NCBI GenBank assembly: GCA_050874385.1
Contig: JBNMKO010000036.1
Coordinates: 1-29,420 of the forward strand
Source: CAG-882 sp050874385
Lineage (GTDB): Bacteria > Bacillota > Clostridia > Lachnospirales > Lachnospiraceae
Length of the DNA: 29,420 bases
Direction: 5' to 3'
Made by a program: the position numbers and the translations under genes. The notes under the pieces are model-generated. The model was not told the origin of the DNA, did not search any database, and was given only the letters and a program-made list of their open reading frames with translations. Of the stretch, positions 6,567 to 13,552 are shown in pieces; position 1 is the stretch's first letter, and each line of letters begins with the position of its first letter.

Positions 6567-7667
6567 ATGAATACATATATTCCGGGTGTGGAGCGCGATA
6601 TAAGAATATTGGGGAGGACTGCGGACAAGAAAGAGCCTGTTTTTTTCTGGACGGGAAGCGGGATTGAATTTACCGTGGACGGAAGTGAGCTGACTGTCGA
6701 TTTTGTGACTGACTATGAGATATATGAGCAGTGGATAAGGGTTGAGGTTGACGGCTTTGACATGATTAGAACATCACTTCCAAAGGGTAGAAGCACGCTT
6801 AGCATTTACCGCAATATGAACGCCGACAATGTAAGGCATGTCCGCATTGTAAAGGAGGTTCAGCCGATGATGGCTGACAGGCAGGGCATACTTATCATAG
6901 ATGCGCTTCACAGCGATGGAAAGCTTGGAAAACTTGCCGACAAGAAATACCGCCTTGAGTTCATCGGTGACAGTATAACATCGGGTGAGGGGCTTGCAGG
7001 CGCGAGAGGGATTACAGAGTGGAATTCTGCCATATTCTCGACGGCGGGACATTATGCGATAACCGCTGCCGACAAATTGAATGCCGACTACAGAATAATA
7101 TCGCAGAGCGGATGGGGTGTATGCTCGAGCTGGGATAATGACCCTAGGCGTGTGCTTCCGAGATATTATGAGCAGGTGTGCGGTCTTTTGTGTGGAAAGT
7201 CACAGCTTGAGGCAGGAGCGGGAAATAAAAATGATTTTGACGCATGGCAGCCGGATGCGGTTCTTGTAAATCTTGGAACCAACGATGCGTTTGCTTTTCA
7301 AAATAAGGCGTGGGTCGATGAAAAGACGGGGGAGACCTTTGAGCAGAAATTAAATGCGGATGGTAGCTATGAGGCGGAATCCCTTGCCAGATTTGAGGAT
7401 GCAGTGTATAATTTTCTCGTTATGCTCCGAAAAAATAATCAAAATGCACATATTGTGTGGCTTTACGGTATGATTGGAAGAACCATGGAACAGTACATAC
7501 TTGAGGCTTTGAACAGGTATAGGGCTGACAAGGGCGATGAGAATGTCTCATATCTTCAGCTTCCGGATTTGAAGCTTGAGTGGACTGGTGCCAACAGTCA
7601 TCCTGGAGTGCCGTCACATCAGGCAGCAGCGGATGTCATAACAGAATACCTAAGAGAAATATTGTGA
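6567..7667 (+). CDS. SGNH/GDSL esterase, carbohydrate esterase family 2 type
   Basis: A 366-aa two-domain protein. Residues 1-120 form a beta-rich N-terminal domain, and about 128-366 the SGNH hydrolase domain. The block residues are Ser136 in FIGDSITSGEG, Gly184 in SGWG, Asn239 in NLGTNDAF and His345 in NSHPG. The usual Asp before the His is absent (TGANSHPG), which agrees with the Ser-His dyad described for CE2 enzymes such as CtCE2 of Clostridium thermocellum. CE2 members remove O-acetyl groups from plant polysaccharides and oligosaccharides. There is no signal peptide, so it should act on imported oligosaccharides in the cytoplasm. ATG 6567 is set by AAAGAGGA at 6553-6560; the frame is open upstream to 6507 without a ribosome-binding site. 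It is first in a likely three-gene operon. Confidence 0.9.
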   Translation: MNTYIPGVERDIRILGRTADKKEPVFFWTGSGIEFTVDGSELTVDFVTDYEIYEQWIRVEVDGFDMIRTSLPKGRSTLSIYRNMNADNVRHVRIVKEVQPMMADRQGILIIDALHSDGKLGKLADKKYRLEFIGDSITSGEGLAGARGITEWNSAIFSTAGHYAITAADKLNADYRIISQSGWGVCSSWDNDPRRVLPRYYEQVCGLLCGKSQLEAGAGNKNDFDAWQPDAVLVNLGTNDAFAFQNKAWVDEKTGETFEQKLNADGSYEAESLARFEDAVYNFLVMLRKNNQNAHIVWLYGMIGRTMEQYILEALNRYRADKGDENVSYLQLPDLKLEWTGANSHPGVPSHQAAADVITEYLREIL

Positions 7668-7720
7668 TAAGAAAAAATATCCAATAATATATGAACCAAT
7701 CAATGGAGGTAAAAAAATTT

Positions 7721-8209
7721 ATGGTTAATCAACAAAAAGTGAACGAAAAAATGAAAGGAACCATGCACAGAATGTTGGTAATCTTTATAATCGTCCTTGC
7801 TGTGGCGGTTGTGGGAAGTTTTGTGTATATGTATATTCGTTCACCTAAGACAGCCGACCTTGCAGATTCAAAGCTGTTTGCCGTCGAGAAGGTGTATGAG
7901 GCTTCTGAAAATGTAATAGAGCTTTTTGAAAATTCAGAGTTTGAGGAGTTGAGGGAGCAGTACTGTAATGCTGACCTTGCGGCAAAGATGACAGATGATG
8001 TGCTTGCAAAGGCTTTTGAGAGCTTTGGAGGTGATTTGGGCGAGCGCGTGGAGATAACAAGCAAGGAAGGTTTTGAGGTGGAGCAGTCGGATGTGTATTA
8101 TGCGATGACGGTGTATAAAGTAAGTTATGAGAACAATGAGCTGACATATACAATCATGTTTGACACCGACATGAAACTTGCAGGTTTTGGCGCTGACCCT
8201 AAGAAATAA
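7721..8209 (+). CDS. Membrane-anchored DUF3887-like protein
   Basis: A 162-aa protein: a short cytoplasmic N-terminus, one membrane segment (about 16-39, LVIFIIVLAVAVVGSFVYMYI), then an extracytoplasmic domain of about 115 residues. That domain (AVEKVYEASENVIELFENSEFEEL..., later YKVSYENNELTYTIMFDTDMKLAGF) fits the cystatin/NTF2-like DUF3887 pattern, in which a helix with a small acidic motif is followed by a curved sheet. DUF3887 domains are found in Firmicute envelope proteins and fused to hydrolases; their role is unknown, with peptide or ligand binding suspected. ATG 7721 follows GGAGGT (7705-7710). Upstream in-frame ATGs at 7691 and 7703 overlap or precede that site. It starts 53 bases after the esterase and ends 25 bases before the regulator. 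Confidence 0.75.
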   Translation: MVNQQKVNEKMKGTMHRMLVIFIIVLAVAVVGSFVYMYIRSPKTADLADSKLFAVEKVYEASENVIELFENSEFEELREQYCNADLAAKMTDDVLAKAFESFGGDLGERVEITSKEGFEVEQSDVYYAMTVYKVSYENNELTYTIMFDTDMKLAGFGADPKK

Positions 8210-8234
8210 TTATGACATTTTCTGAGAGGTAATT

Positions 8235-8909
8235 ATGTTTGACTATACGAAAAGCCTTTTGTTTAACAAGATAAATGAGCCGGACATAGAGAAAATGCTC
8301 AAGTGTTCCATGGCATCGCATAAGCAGATTAACAGCGGTGAGACAATATTTGGACAGGACGAAAAGCCTGTGTTTATCTATCTTCTCTTGGAGGGTCAGG
8401 TGATTATCACCAAGTATCTTCCGTCGGGGAGAAGAGATATACTCATGACTGTTGAGCCGGGGGACGTTTTTGGAGAGATTTTCTTTTTCGGAGATGAGGA
8501 ATATTACTGGTGCGATGCGGTTGCGACAAAGAAATCTACTGTGCTCATGATGCCATATTCGTTTATATACGGTTTTTGCTCAAATGTGTGTGAACATCAC
8601 AAGCAGCTTGTACATAACCTTCTCGACATACAGTCAAGGTGCAATCTGCTTATGATGAAAAAACTCCATATTGTGACCGGTACGACGTTGAAACAGAAGC
8701 TTGGACTGTGGATGAATGACCGCATAAATGAGAAAAATGAAGTTAAGCTCGATATGACAAGGGAGGAATTGGCGGACTATCTCGGCGCGGCGAGACCTTC
8801 GCTGTCGAGAACGCTGACCCAGATGCAGGATGAGGGGATTATTTCCATTCATAAGCGGGTTATAAAAATCGAGGATATCGACCTTTTTGAGGAGCTTTTC
8901 GACGAGTAG
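8235..8909 (+). CDS. Crp/Fnr family transcriptional regulator
   Basis: A 224-aa regulator of normal family length. Residues about 15-112 form the cyclic-nucleotide-binding type beta barrel (GETIFGQDEKPVFIYLLLEG, then EPGDVFGEIFFFG at 74-86). Residues 117-145 form the dimer helix. Residues 150-215 form the HTH_Crp winged helix, with MTREELADYLGAARPSLSRT (174-193) and the wing GIISIHKRVIKI. The barrel lacks the Arg-Ser phosphate pair typical of cAMP binding. There is no N-terminal Cys cluster as in FNR, but Cys115, Cys119 and Cys136 lie close together near the dimer helix. GAGAGG at 8224-8229 is the ribosome-binding site. It ends the esterase operon and precedes grcA, which has a TGTGA half-site in its promoter region, so grcA is a candidate target (inference). 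Confidence 0.9.
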   Translation: MFDYTKSLLFNKINEPDIEKMLKCSMASHKQINSGETIFGQDEKPVFIYLLLEGQVIITKYLPSGRRDILMTVEPGDVFGEIFFFGDEEYYWCDAVATKKSTVLMMPYSFIYGFCSNVCEHHKQLVHNLLDIQSRCNLLMMKKLHIVTGTTLKQKLGLWMNDRINEKNEVKLDMTREELADYLGAARPSLSRTLTQMQDEGIISIHKRVIKIEDIDLFEELFDE

Positions 8910-9016
8910 AATGGCAGAGTGCTGGAATATGGCTTGTGTGGAATTGATTTTATGAGGTTTTAAATTTAAAAAGATAAAATTATAAAAAAAGAATAAATTT
9001 GGAAAAATGTTGCAAA

Positions 9017-9050
9017 TGTGACATAATTACTTTTCCTATGGTGTTATATT
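9017..9050 (+). promoter_or_regulatory. Probable grcA promoter with a Crp/Fnr-like half-site
   Basis: TGTGA at 9017-9021 matches a Crp half-site, but the second half (TACTT) is poor. TATATT at 9045-9050 is a reasonable -10 element without a -35 box at normal spacing, as expected for an activator-dependent promoter. The 170-bp gap after the regulator gene has no clear terminator. Confidence 0.35.
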
Positions 9051-9079
9051 GTGAGCATCAAAGGAAGGAGGTAATTGCA

Positions 9080-9322
9080 ATGACAGCAAGTACAGCACAG
9101 GTTGATAATCTTATTTCATTATTGGATGGATATGCAGAGAAAGGTGGACATCATCTTAATGTCAATGTATTGAACAGGGATACTCTTATAGACGCACAGA
9201 AGCACCCTGAAAAATACCCGCAGCTTACCATCCGAGTATCCGGCTACGCAGTAAACTTTATCAAGCTCACCAAGGAGCAGCAGGATGAGGTTATAAGCAG
9301 AACTTTCCACCAGGCAATGTAA
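9080..9322 (+). CDS. grcA: Autonomous glycyl radical cofactor (GrcA), PFL C-terminal domain protein
   Basis: An 80-aa stand-alone copy of the glycyl-radical domain of pyruvate formate-lyase. Residues 21-32 read KGGHHLNVNVLN, and the radical loop is RVSGYAV with Gly55 as the expected radical site; the end, LTKEQQDEVISRTFHQAM, is that of PFL. In E. coli GrcA (YfiD, 127 aa) replaces the C-terminal part of PFL after oxygen has cleaved it at the radical glycine; the radical is installed by PFL-activating enzyme. This copy is shorter, lacking extra N-terminal sequence. ATG 9080 has AAGGAGG at 9065-9071; a TTG 27 codons upstream would add a Cys-rich stretch unlike the family and would cover the promoter. 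Tandem remnants of its 3' end follow. Confidence 0.9.
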   Translation: MTASTAQVDNLISLLDGYAEKGGHHLNVNVLNRDTLIDAQKHPEKYPQLTIRVSGYAVNFIKLTKEQQDEVISRTFHQAM

Positions 9323-9506
9323 TTAAATAGTGTGAAGTATATAGCTGGTGGAAAGTTCTACTTTCACACCAGGCAATGTAATTAAATAGCGTGAAGCGTA
9401 TATCTGATTGATAGTTTTACTTTCAAATCATGGAATGCAATTATATATTGCGAAGTATATGTCTAAAAGTTTTGTTTTTATATCAGGCAATACATAGATA
9501 ACTTGA
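9299..9506 (+). repeat. About four decaying tandem copies of the grcA 3' end, 55-59 bp period
   Basis: The motif CAGGCAATGTAATTAAATAG, which contains the last codons and stop of grcA, starts at 9311, recurs at 9370 nearly intact, at 9429 degraded (CATGGAATGCAATTATATAT) and at 9484 as CAGGCAATAC. GAAGTATAT or a close variant follows the first three. Copies become less alike with distance from the gene. A 15-bp perfect inverted repeat (9299-9313 with 9345-9359) spans the first unit and can form a hairpin over the grcA stop codon. Confidence 0.8.
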
Positions 9507-9546
9507 AGCCCCATGTGACACAAAAAAGTGTTGCGTGGGGCTTTTT
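9507..9546 (+). terminator. Strong rho-independent terminator after grcA and its repeats
   Basis: A 15-bp stem (9507-9521 with 9528-9542, four G-U pairs) with an AAAAAA loop is followed by TTTTT. The stem core is AGCCCCA/TGGGGCT. This ends the grcA transcript about 185 bases after its stop. Confidence 0.92.
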
Positions 9547-9563
9547 GCGGTGTTGTGTACGGC

Positions 9564-9592
9564 TTGATATTTGGTGTAATCAATGGTAAAAT
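9564..9592 (+). promoter_or_regulatory. Sigma-A type promoter of the GH5 cellulase gene
   Basis: TTGATA (9564-9569), 17 bases, TAAAAT (9587-9592). The arrangement is identical in both boxes to the promoter at 2868-2896. The leader to ATG 9655 is about 56 bases. Confidence 0.65.
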
Positions 9593-9654
9593 TAGATAGT
9601 TAGCAGCATCTTTTAAATGATGAGAATGAAATTATAACGGAAAGGACAAAGACC

Positions 9655-11070
9655 ATGAAAAAGGTAAAAAAGATACTTGTATTGCTCATTGGTATGATTT
9701 TTGTGCTTGCATTATGTGTGGCATGTGCAAAGAAAACGAGCAATACTCTGGGAACACCGGGTGAGGGGACGAGCAGTCAGACCGGGGAGGTGGCAGGCGA
9801 GTCTACGAATGGCGATACGACGCAGCAGGATACGACAGCGGGGTCTGAGAGTACGTCAAAAGAGGAAATAAACACAAGTACCGATACAAACAGTACTGAT
9901 AAGGCAGATACAGGAAAAGAGGATAAGGCTACGAATAATGGCGAGTCGCCAAAGCAGAGCGGGACGACGCAGCAGGACACGACAACAGAGACCGAGAACA
10001 CGTCAGAAGAGGAAATAAACACGAGTGCTGGGACACAGGAGCAGAGTGACACGGCATCACAGGAAGAAAATACATCAGAAGAAACTGCATCGCAGACTGA
10101 ACAGTCGACAACTTCATCACAGGCATCAGGTTCAAATGGCGCGTCAGGCGCGTCGGACGGCACACCGTATGCACAGCACGGCAGGTTGAGCGTAAATGGT
10201 ACAGCGCTCACTGACGAGCACGGAGCGGCATACCAGCTTCAGGGCGTGAGCACTCACGGCATAGGGTGGTTTCCGCAGTATGTAAACGAGGATACTTTTG
10301 CAGAGCTTAAAAGCTGGGGTGTCAATGCAGTGAGACTTGCAATGTACACGGCGGAGGGTGGCTACTGTGAGGGCGGCGATGCGAACAAGGATAATCTAAA
10401 AGCGCTTATAGACAAGGGAGTTCAGGCGGCAACCGACCTTGGAATGTATGTGATTATCGACTGGCATGTGTTAAATGACCACGACCCTTGGACGTATGCC
10501 GATGAGGCGGAGAAGTTTTTTGCCGAGATGTCACAAAAATATAAGGATTACGGCAATGTGATTTATGAGATATGCAATGAGCCAAACAGTGGTCCGGACT
10601 GGAGCAGTGTAAAGGCGTATGCCGAAAAGATAATTCCGGTAATTCGTGAGAACGCACCAGACGCTGTTATAATAGTAGGAACACCTACATGGTCTCAGGA
10701 TGTCGACAAGGCGGCAGCAGACCCTATAACAGGGTACGACAATATAATGTATGCGCTCCATTTTTACGCTGATACACATAGAGATTACTTGAGAGACAGA
10801 ATGAAGAGCGCAATTGATGCCGGATTGCCTGTCATTGTTTCGGAGTTTGGAATATGTGATGCGTCGGGAAACGGCGGAAACAACTATGATGAAGGAAACA
10901 AGTGGATAGAGGCAATGGATAACTGTAATGTGAGTTATTTTATCTGGAACCTTTCAAATAAGGCGGAGACCTCAGCGCTCATATCGAGCGGATGTGACAA
11001 GTTGTCAGGGTTTGCAGACAGCGAGCTTTCCGATTCCGGCAGGTGGTATAAAGAGTTGTTGAGCAAATAG
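9655..11070 (+). CDS. GH5 endoglucanase (cellulase), surface lipoprotein
   Basis: A 471-aa exported glycoside hydrolase. The N-terminus is a lipoprotein signal peptide (KKVKK, hydrophobic 7-20) with the probable lipidated Cys24 in LCVACAKK. Residues 25-172 are a linker rich in Thr, Ser, Glu and Gln with imperfect repeats. The catalytic (beta/alpha)8 barrel runs from about 176 (GRLSVNGTALTDEHGAAYQLQGVSTHG) to 471. GH5 landmarks are DWH (269-271), the acid/base Glu309 in YEICNEPN, His369 in ALHFY, and the nucleophile Glu397 in VSEFG. The layout matches subfamily GH5_2 endo-beta-1,4-glucanases. It should cut cellulose or mixed-linkage glucans at the outer face of the membrane. No carbohydrate-binding module is seen. 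Own promoter at 9564-9592; ribosome-binding site GGAAAGG before ATG 9655. Confidence 0.93.
   Translation: MKKVKKILVLLIGMIFVLALCVACAKKTSNTLGTPGEGTSSQTGEVAGESTNGDTTQQDTTAGSESTSKEEINTSTDTNSTDKADTGKEDKATNNGESPKQSGTTQQDTTTETENTSEEEINTSAGTQEQSDTASQEENTSEETASQTEQSTTSSQASGSNGASGASDGTPYAQHGRLSVNGTALTDEHGAAYQLQGVSTHGIGWFPQYVNEDTFAELKSWGVNAVRLAMYTAEGGYCEGGDANKDNLKALIDKGVQAATDLGMYVIIDWHVLNDHDPWTYADEAEKFFAEMSQKYKDYGNVIYEICNEPNSGPDWSSVKAYAEKIIPVIRENAPDAVIIVGTPTWSQDVDKAAADPITGYDNIMYALHFYADTHRDYLRDRMKSAIDAGLPVIVSEFGICDASGNGGNNYDEGNKWIEAMDNCNVSYFIWNLSNKAETSALISSGCDKLSGFADSELSDSGRWYKELLSK
9817..10035 (+). repeat. Internal direct repeat within the cellulase linker
   Basis: Residues 55-78 and 104-127 of the GH5 protein are imperfect copies, both starting TTQQDTT and containing EEINTS (DNA 9817-9888 and 9964-10035, 147 bp apart). 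A third, weaker copy of the ENTSEE part follows. Such repeats let linker length change by recombination. Confidence 0.75.
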
Positions 11071-11196
11071 GCAATTGCGAAATCCGGTGTGTTGTGGATG
11101 TCGGATGCTGTGCAACATTCTAGTACACTTCCGGTTTACGCATTAGTTCGATTATGTCAAACTATTACACTCATTTGAAGGTTTAGCGGTACATAA

Positions 11197-11225
11197 TTGG
11201 CTAAAATACAGCTAATAAGTATATT
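11197..11225 (+). promoter_or_regulatory. Possible promoter of the greA-nudix unit
   Basis: TTGGCT (11197-11202), 17 bases, TATATT (11220-11225), in the 281-bp gap after the cellulase. The leader of about 120 bases contains only a doubtful 17-codon GTG frame. No terminator is recognisable after the cellulase stop. Confidence 0.4.
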
Positions 11226-11351
11226 TTGAGGTGGTGAACTATTACCTATTAAAAAATGTCTGGCAGCGTACTGGAAAAATTGCATAACTGTTCAACATGA
11301 AATTCAAGTTTGGAATTGTTTAATTAAGCAAGTAAAGTGAGGAAAAATGAT

Positions 11352-11855
11352 ATGGGAGAGAGATTAACGGCAAGCGATGTAAAGAAGATTGAGGAGGAGA
11401 TTGAATACCGCCGCCTTGTTGAGCGAAAGAGGATTTTGAATGATGTCAAGGAGGCAAGGGCGCAGGGAGATTTGAGCGAGAACTTCGAGTACTATGCGGC
11501 AAAGAAGGAAAAAAACAGAAATGATGGGCGCATACGCTACCTTGAGAAGATGCTAAAATATGCGACGATAGTTGATGATACTTCTAAGGATGATGAGGTC
11601 GGCATGAACAACACTGTCGATGTGTATTTTGAGGATGACGACGAGACTGAGACCTACAAGCTCGTCACCAGCATAAGAGGCGACTCAATGCACAACTACA
11701 TAAGCATTGAATCACCGATTGGCAAGGCTATAATGGGGCACAGGGTTGGCGACAGAGTTCAGGTGGTGGTCAACGAGAATGTGAGCTATTATGTTCAAAT
11801 AAAAAAGATTGACAAGACAACCGATGACAGCAATGACAGGATTAAGGAGTTCTAA
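11352..11855 (+). CDS. greA: GreA/GreB-type transcription elongation factor
   Basis: A 167-aa protein of typical GreA length. The N-terminal coiled-coil hairpin (about 8-75) contains ARAQGDLSENFEYYAAKKEKN; Asp40 and Glu43 at the tip are the residues that place Mg2+ in the RNA polymerase secondary channel so that backtracked RNA is cleaved. The C-terminal FKBP-like domain carries SIESPIGKAIMGHRVGDRV (118-136). The family's usual alanine in SENAEY is Phe45. The genome probably has another greA, so this may be a paralogue. ATG 11352 is used with GAGGA at 11339-11343; an in-frame GTG at 11337 would start before that site. The tail after residue 152 is acidic and likely flexible. The nudix gene follows 89 bases later. 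Confidence 0.88.
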   Translation: MGERLTASDVKKIEEEIEYRRLVERKRILNDVKEARAQGDLSENFEYYAAKKEKNRNDGRIRYLEKMLKYATIVDDTSKDDEVGMNNTVDVYFEDDDETETYKLVTSIRGDSMHNYISIESPIGKAIMGHRVGDRVQVVVNENVSYYVQIKKIDKTTDDSNDRIKEF

Positions 11856-11944
11856 GGTTAGTCAAAAGATAAAAAAATAGAATTTTAAATTTTGTACAGG
11901 TTTAAAATTATTAAAAATTAAGAGCATAAACAGGAGAGAGCAAC

Positions 11945-12505
11945 ATGAAATTTAAAGGTATTACAAAGCGCGAAGAGGGAAAATTTATAACGCGCTATGA
12001 TGTTGAGTACGAGACAGTGGACGGCAAAAAGAAAATATATGAGATGATAAGCCGCAGCGACGACATAACGGACTATGATAAGCTGCACGGCAAAGTTGCA
12101 GATGCGGTTGTTATTATCGCCACGGATGAGGAAGATGAGAGAATTGTGCTAAACAAGGAGTTTCGTATGGCGGTTGGCGACTGGGTATACAATTTCCCGG
12201 CTGGACTTATTGACCCGGGCGAGGAGCCGCAGCAGAGTGCATGCAGGGAGCTCCTTGAGGAGACCGGACTTGAGCTTTACAGGGTCGACGACATGATTGG
12301 AACGAGCTACAGCGCGGTGGGCTTTTCCAATGAGACCAATGTGTGCATAGTGGGAAAGGCGAGAGGAGAGTTTAAGGAGAGCACTTCCACATACGAGGAG
12401 ATTACACCGGGGTGGTACACCAAGGCTGAGGTGAGGGAGCTTCTAAAGAAATATAAATTTGCGGCGAGAACACAGGCTTTTTGTTATGTGTGGAGCAGAA
12501 AATAG
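11945..12505 (+). CDS. Nudix hydrolase, ADP-ribose pyrophosphatase-like
   Basis: A 186-aa Nudix enzyme. The Nudix box is perfect at residues 87-109 (G-x5-E-x7-REL-x-EE-x-GL; Arg101, Glu102, Glu105 and Glu106 bind the metal). The preceding sheet, FRMAVGDWVYNFPAGLIDPG, is the pattern of the ADP-ribose/NDP-sugar group, in which a nucleoside diphosphate linked to another group is split at the pyrophosphate. Residues 1-50 form the N-terminal antiparallel sheet used in dimerisation in that group. The exact substrate is open. AGGAGAG before ATG 11945 is the ribosome-binding site. The gene lies behind greA on the same strand and ends at a terminator 11 bases after the stop, so the pair is probably one transcript. 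Confidence 0.92.
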   Translation: MKFKGITKREEGKFITRYDVEYETVDGKKKIYEMISRSDDITDYDKLHGKVADAVVIIATDEEDERIVLNKEFRMAVGDWVYNFPAGLIDPGEEPQQSACRELLEETGLELYRVDDMIGTSYSAVGFSNETNVCIVGKARGEFKESTSTYEEITPGWYTKAEVRELLKKYKFAARTQAFCYVWSRK

Positions 12506-12516
12506 AATATGGACGC

Positions 12517-12545
12517 GGGGCTGTTTTTACAGCCCCATTTTTCTT
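12517..12545 (+). terminator. Rho-independent terminator of the nudix gene
   Basis: GGGGCTG (12517-12523), loop TTTTTA, CAGCCCC (12530-12536), then ATTTTTCTT. Confidence 0.92.
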
Positions 12546-12580
12546 CTAATAGACTTTTTTAAAACTTAATCTATCTTAAT

Positions 12581-12724
12581 CTATAAATGAGCAGATTTAA
12601 AATGCTGCATAAATTTGTTCCCAACACAAAGATATTTTTCTTGCAATATATTTTTAATTCACACCAATAAAAGCCATTTTTATCAAGTTTTTCATTTGGG
12701 TTTTCCATAATTGCTCATTTATAG
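12581..12724. repeat. 144-bp AT-rich element bounded by 13-bp perfect inverted repeats
   Basis: CTATAAATGAGCA (12581-12593) pairs with TGCTCATTTATAG (12712-12724). The inside has no open frame. TA lies at both outer edges, which would suit a TA target duplication as made by IS630/mariner-type elements. Just outside and overlapping the left end is a tandem 10-mer CTTAATCTAT (12565-12574, 12575-12584). It fits a MITE-like element or a long-armed regulatory structure. It accounts for much of the 410-bp gap 12506-12915. Confidence 0.5.
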
Positions 12725-12775
12725 TAACTTCATATTATTTTTCATAAATTGAAATTTACAAAATGTAATTTGGGA

Positions 12776-12804
12776 TTGAAACAGTTGTAAAATTTTTATA
12801 TTGT
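12776..12804 (+). promoter_or_regulatory. Weak candidate promoter of the sigma factor gene
   Basis: TTGAAA (12776-12781), 17 bases, TATTGT (12799-12804). Nearer the gene, GAAACC at about 12872 resembles an ECF -35 box but has no clear -10 partner, so self-activation by the sigma factor is only a possibility. Confidence 0.3.
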
Positions 12805-12915
12805 ATAGTGTACGTTATTTATTTGCGTAGTTTTAAAATTATTTTTTGTAAATATTGTAGTATTTCTCTGTGAAACCGTAGTATATAGGTGAGGACAAAA
12901 ACAAGGAGGTGGATA

Positions 12916-13473
12916 ATGGAAGATGAAAAAATCATAGAGCTGTTTTTTGAGCGGTCTGAGCAGGGCATACGGGAGCTGGACAATAAGTACGGGAAATTCT
13001 GCCACAAGCTCTCGTACAATATTGTGAATGACATGCAGGATGCACAGGAGTGTGTAAATGATGCGTATTTAGGTGCATGGAATACCATTCCACCGGAGCA
13101 TCCCAATCCATTGCTGTCTTATGTGGCGAGGATAGTTAGAAATATTTCGCTTAAATGTTATTGGAAAATTGAGGCAGCCAAGAGAGGAGGGCATTATAAG
13201 GTTGCCTTAGATGAGATTGAGGACTGCATAGCGGACAGAAGAAGTGTGGAAGATGAAATCGAGGCGAAGGAATTGGCGCGCATTATAGAGAAGTTTTTGG
13301 ACACGTTGACTAGTGAGAACCGAGTTATCTTTATGCGCCGTTATTGGTTTGCAGATAGTTTGCGTGATATAGGGGAGCGGGTGGGATTGTCGGAGAAAAA
13401 TGTTTCCGTGAGATTAACGCGCATACGAGGGAAGCTTAGAACTCATCTTATTAAAAGTAAGGTGATAGAGTGA
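12916..13473 (+). CDS. ECF-type RNA polymerase sigma factor (sigma-70 family)
   Basis: A 185-aa two-domain sigma factor. Sigma-2 lies at about residues 8-75, with the core-binding and -10-recognising part NDMQDAQECVNDAYLGAWNTI (38-58; the DAQE..V.DAYL..W pattern). A charged linker (80-125) leads to sigma-4 at about 129-180, with FMRRYWFADSLRDIGERVG and the recognition helix SEKNVSVRLTRIRGKLR (139-175), which reads the -35 element. There is no sigma-3 and no C-terminal extension. A near-perfect AAGGAGGTG (12903-12911) fixes ATG 12916; the frame is open 27 bases further upstream without a site. The next gene encodes a membrane protein that is likely its anti-sigma partner, so the sigma factor probably responds to an envelope signal. 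Confidence 0.93.
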   Translation: MEDEKIIELFFERSEQGIRELDNKYGKFCHKLSYNIVNDMQDAQECVNDAYLGAWNTIPPEHPNPLLSYVARIVRNISLKCYWKIEAAKRGGHYKVALDEIEDCIADRRSVEDEIEAKELARIIEKFLDTLTSENRVIFMRRYWFADSLRDIGERVGLSEKNVSVRLTRIRGKLRTHLIKSKVIE

Positions 13474-13498
13474 AGTTTGAAAGTGAAATTTTCAAACT
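13474..13498 (+). ncRNA. Hairpin directly after the sigma factor stop codon
   Basis: AGTTTGAAA (13474-13482), seven-base loop, TTTCAAACT (13490-13498). The stem begins on the base after the stop codon. It is AT-rich without a T-run, so it may act in RNA stability or translational coupling rather than termination. Confidence 0.5.
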
Positions 13499-13552
13499 AC
13501 TTATTATGGGCTTTAGCCTGTTGAGAGGAACGGAGTTTTTCGTTGGTGGCAG

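Noticed and set aside
8999..9079. 27-residue N-terminal extension of GrcA from a TTG start
   Set aside because: It would cover the promoter and the AAGGAGG site, and the Cys-rich extension is unlike glycyl radical domains.
9299..9506. CRISPR-like array
   Set aside because: The repeats are continuous and decaying with no distinct spacers, derive from the grcA 3' end, and have no cas genes nearby.
9777..10211. 144-aa Val/Ser/Cys-rich frame on the reverse strand
   Set aside because: It is a shadow of the repetitive cellulase linker with no start signals.
11071..11190. Terminator after the cellulase stop
   Set aside because: CCGGTGTG and CACTTCCGG look complementary at first but do not pair properly, and there is no T-run.
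11234..11287. 17-codon GTG frame in the greA leader behind GAGG, a possible leader peptide
   Set aside because: The spacing to GAGG is too short, and there is no attenuator-like hairpin after it.
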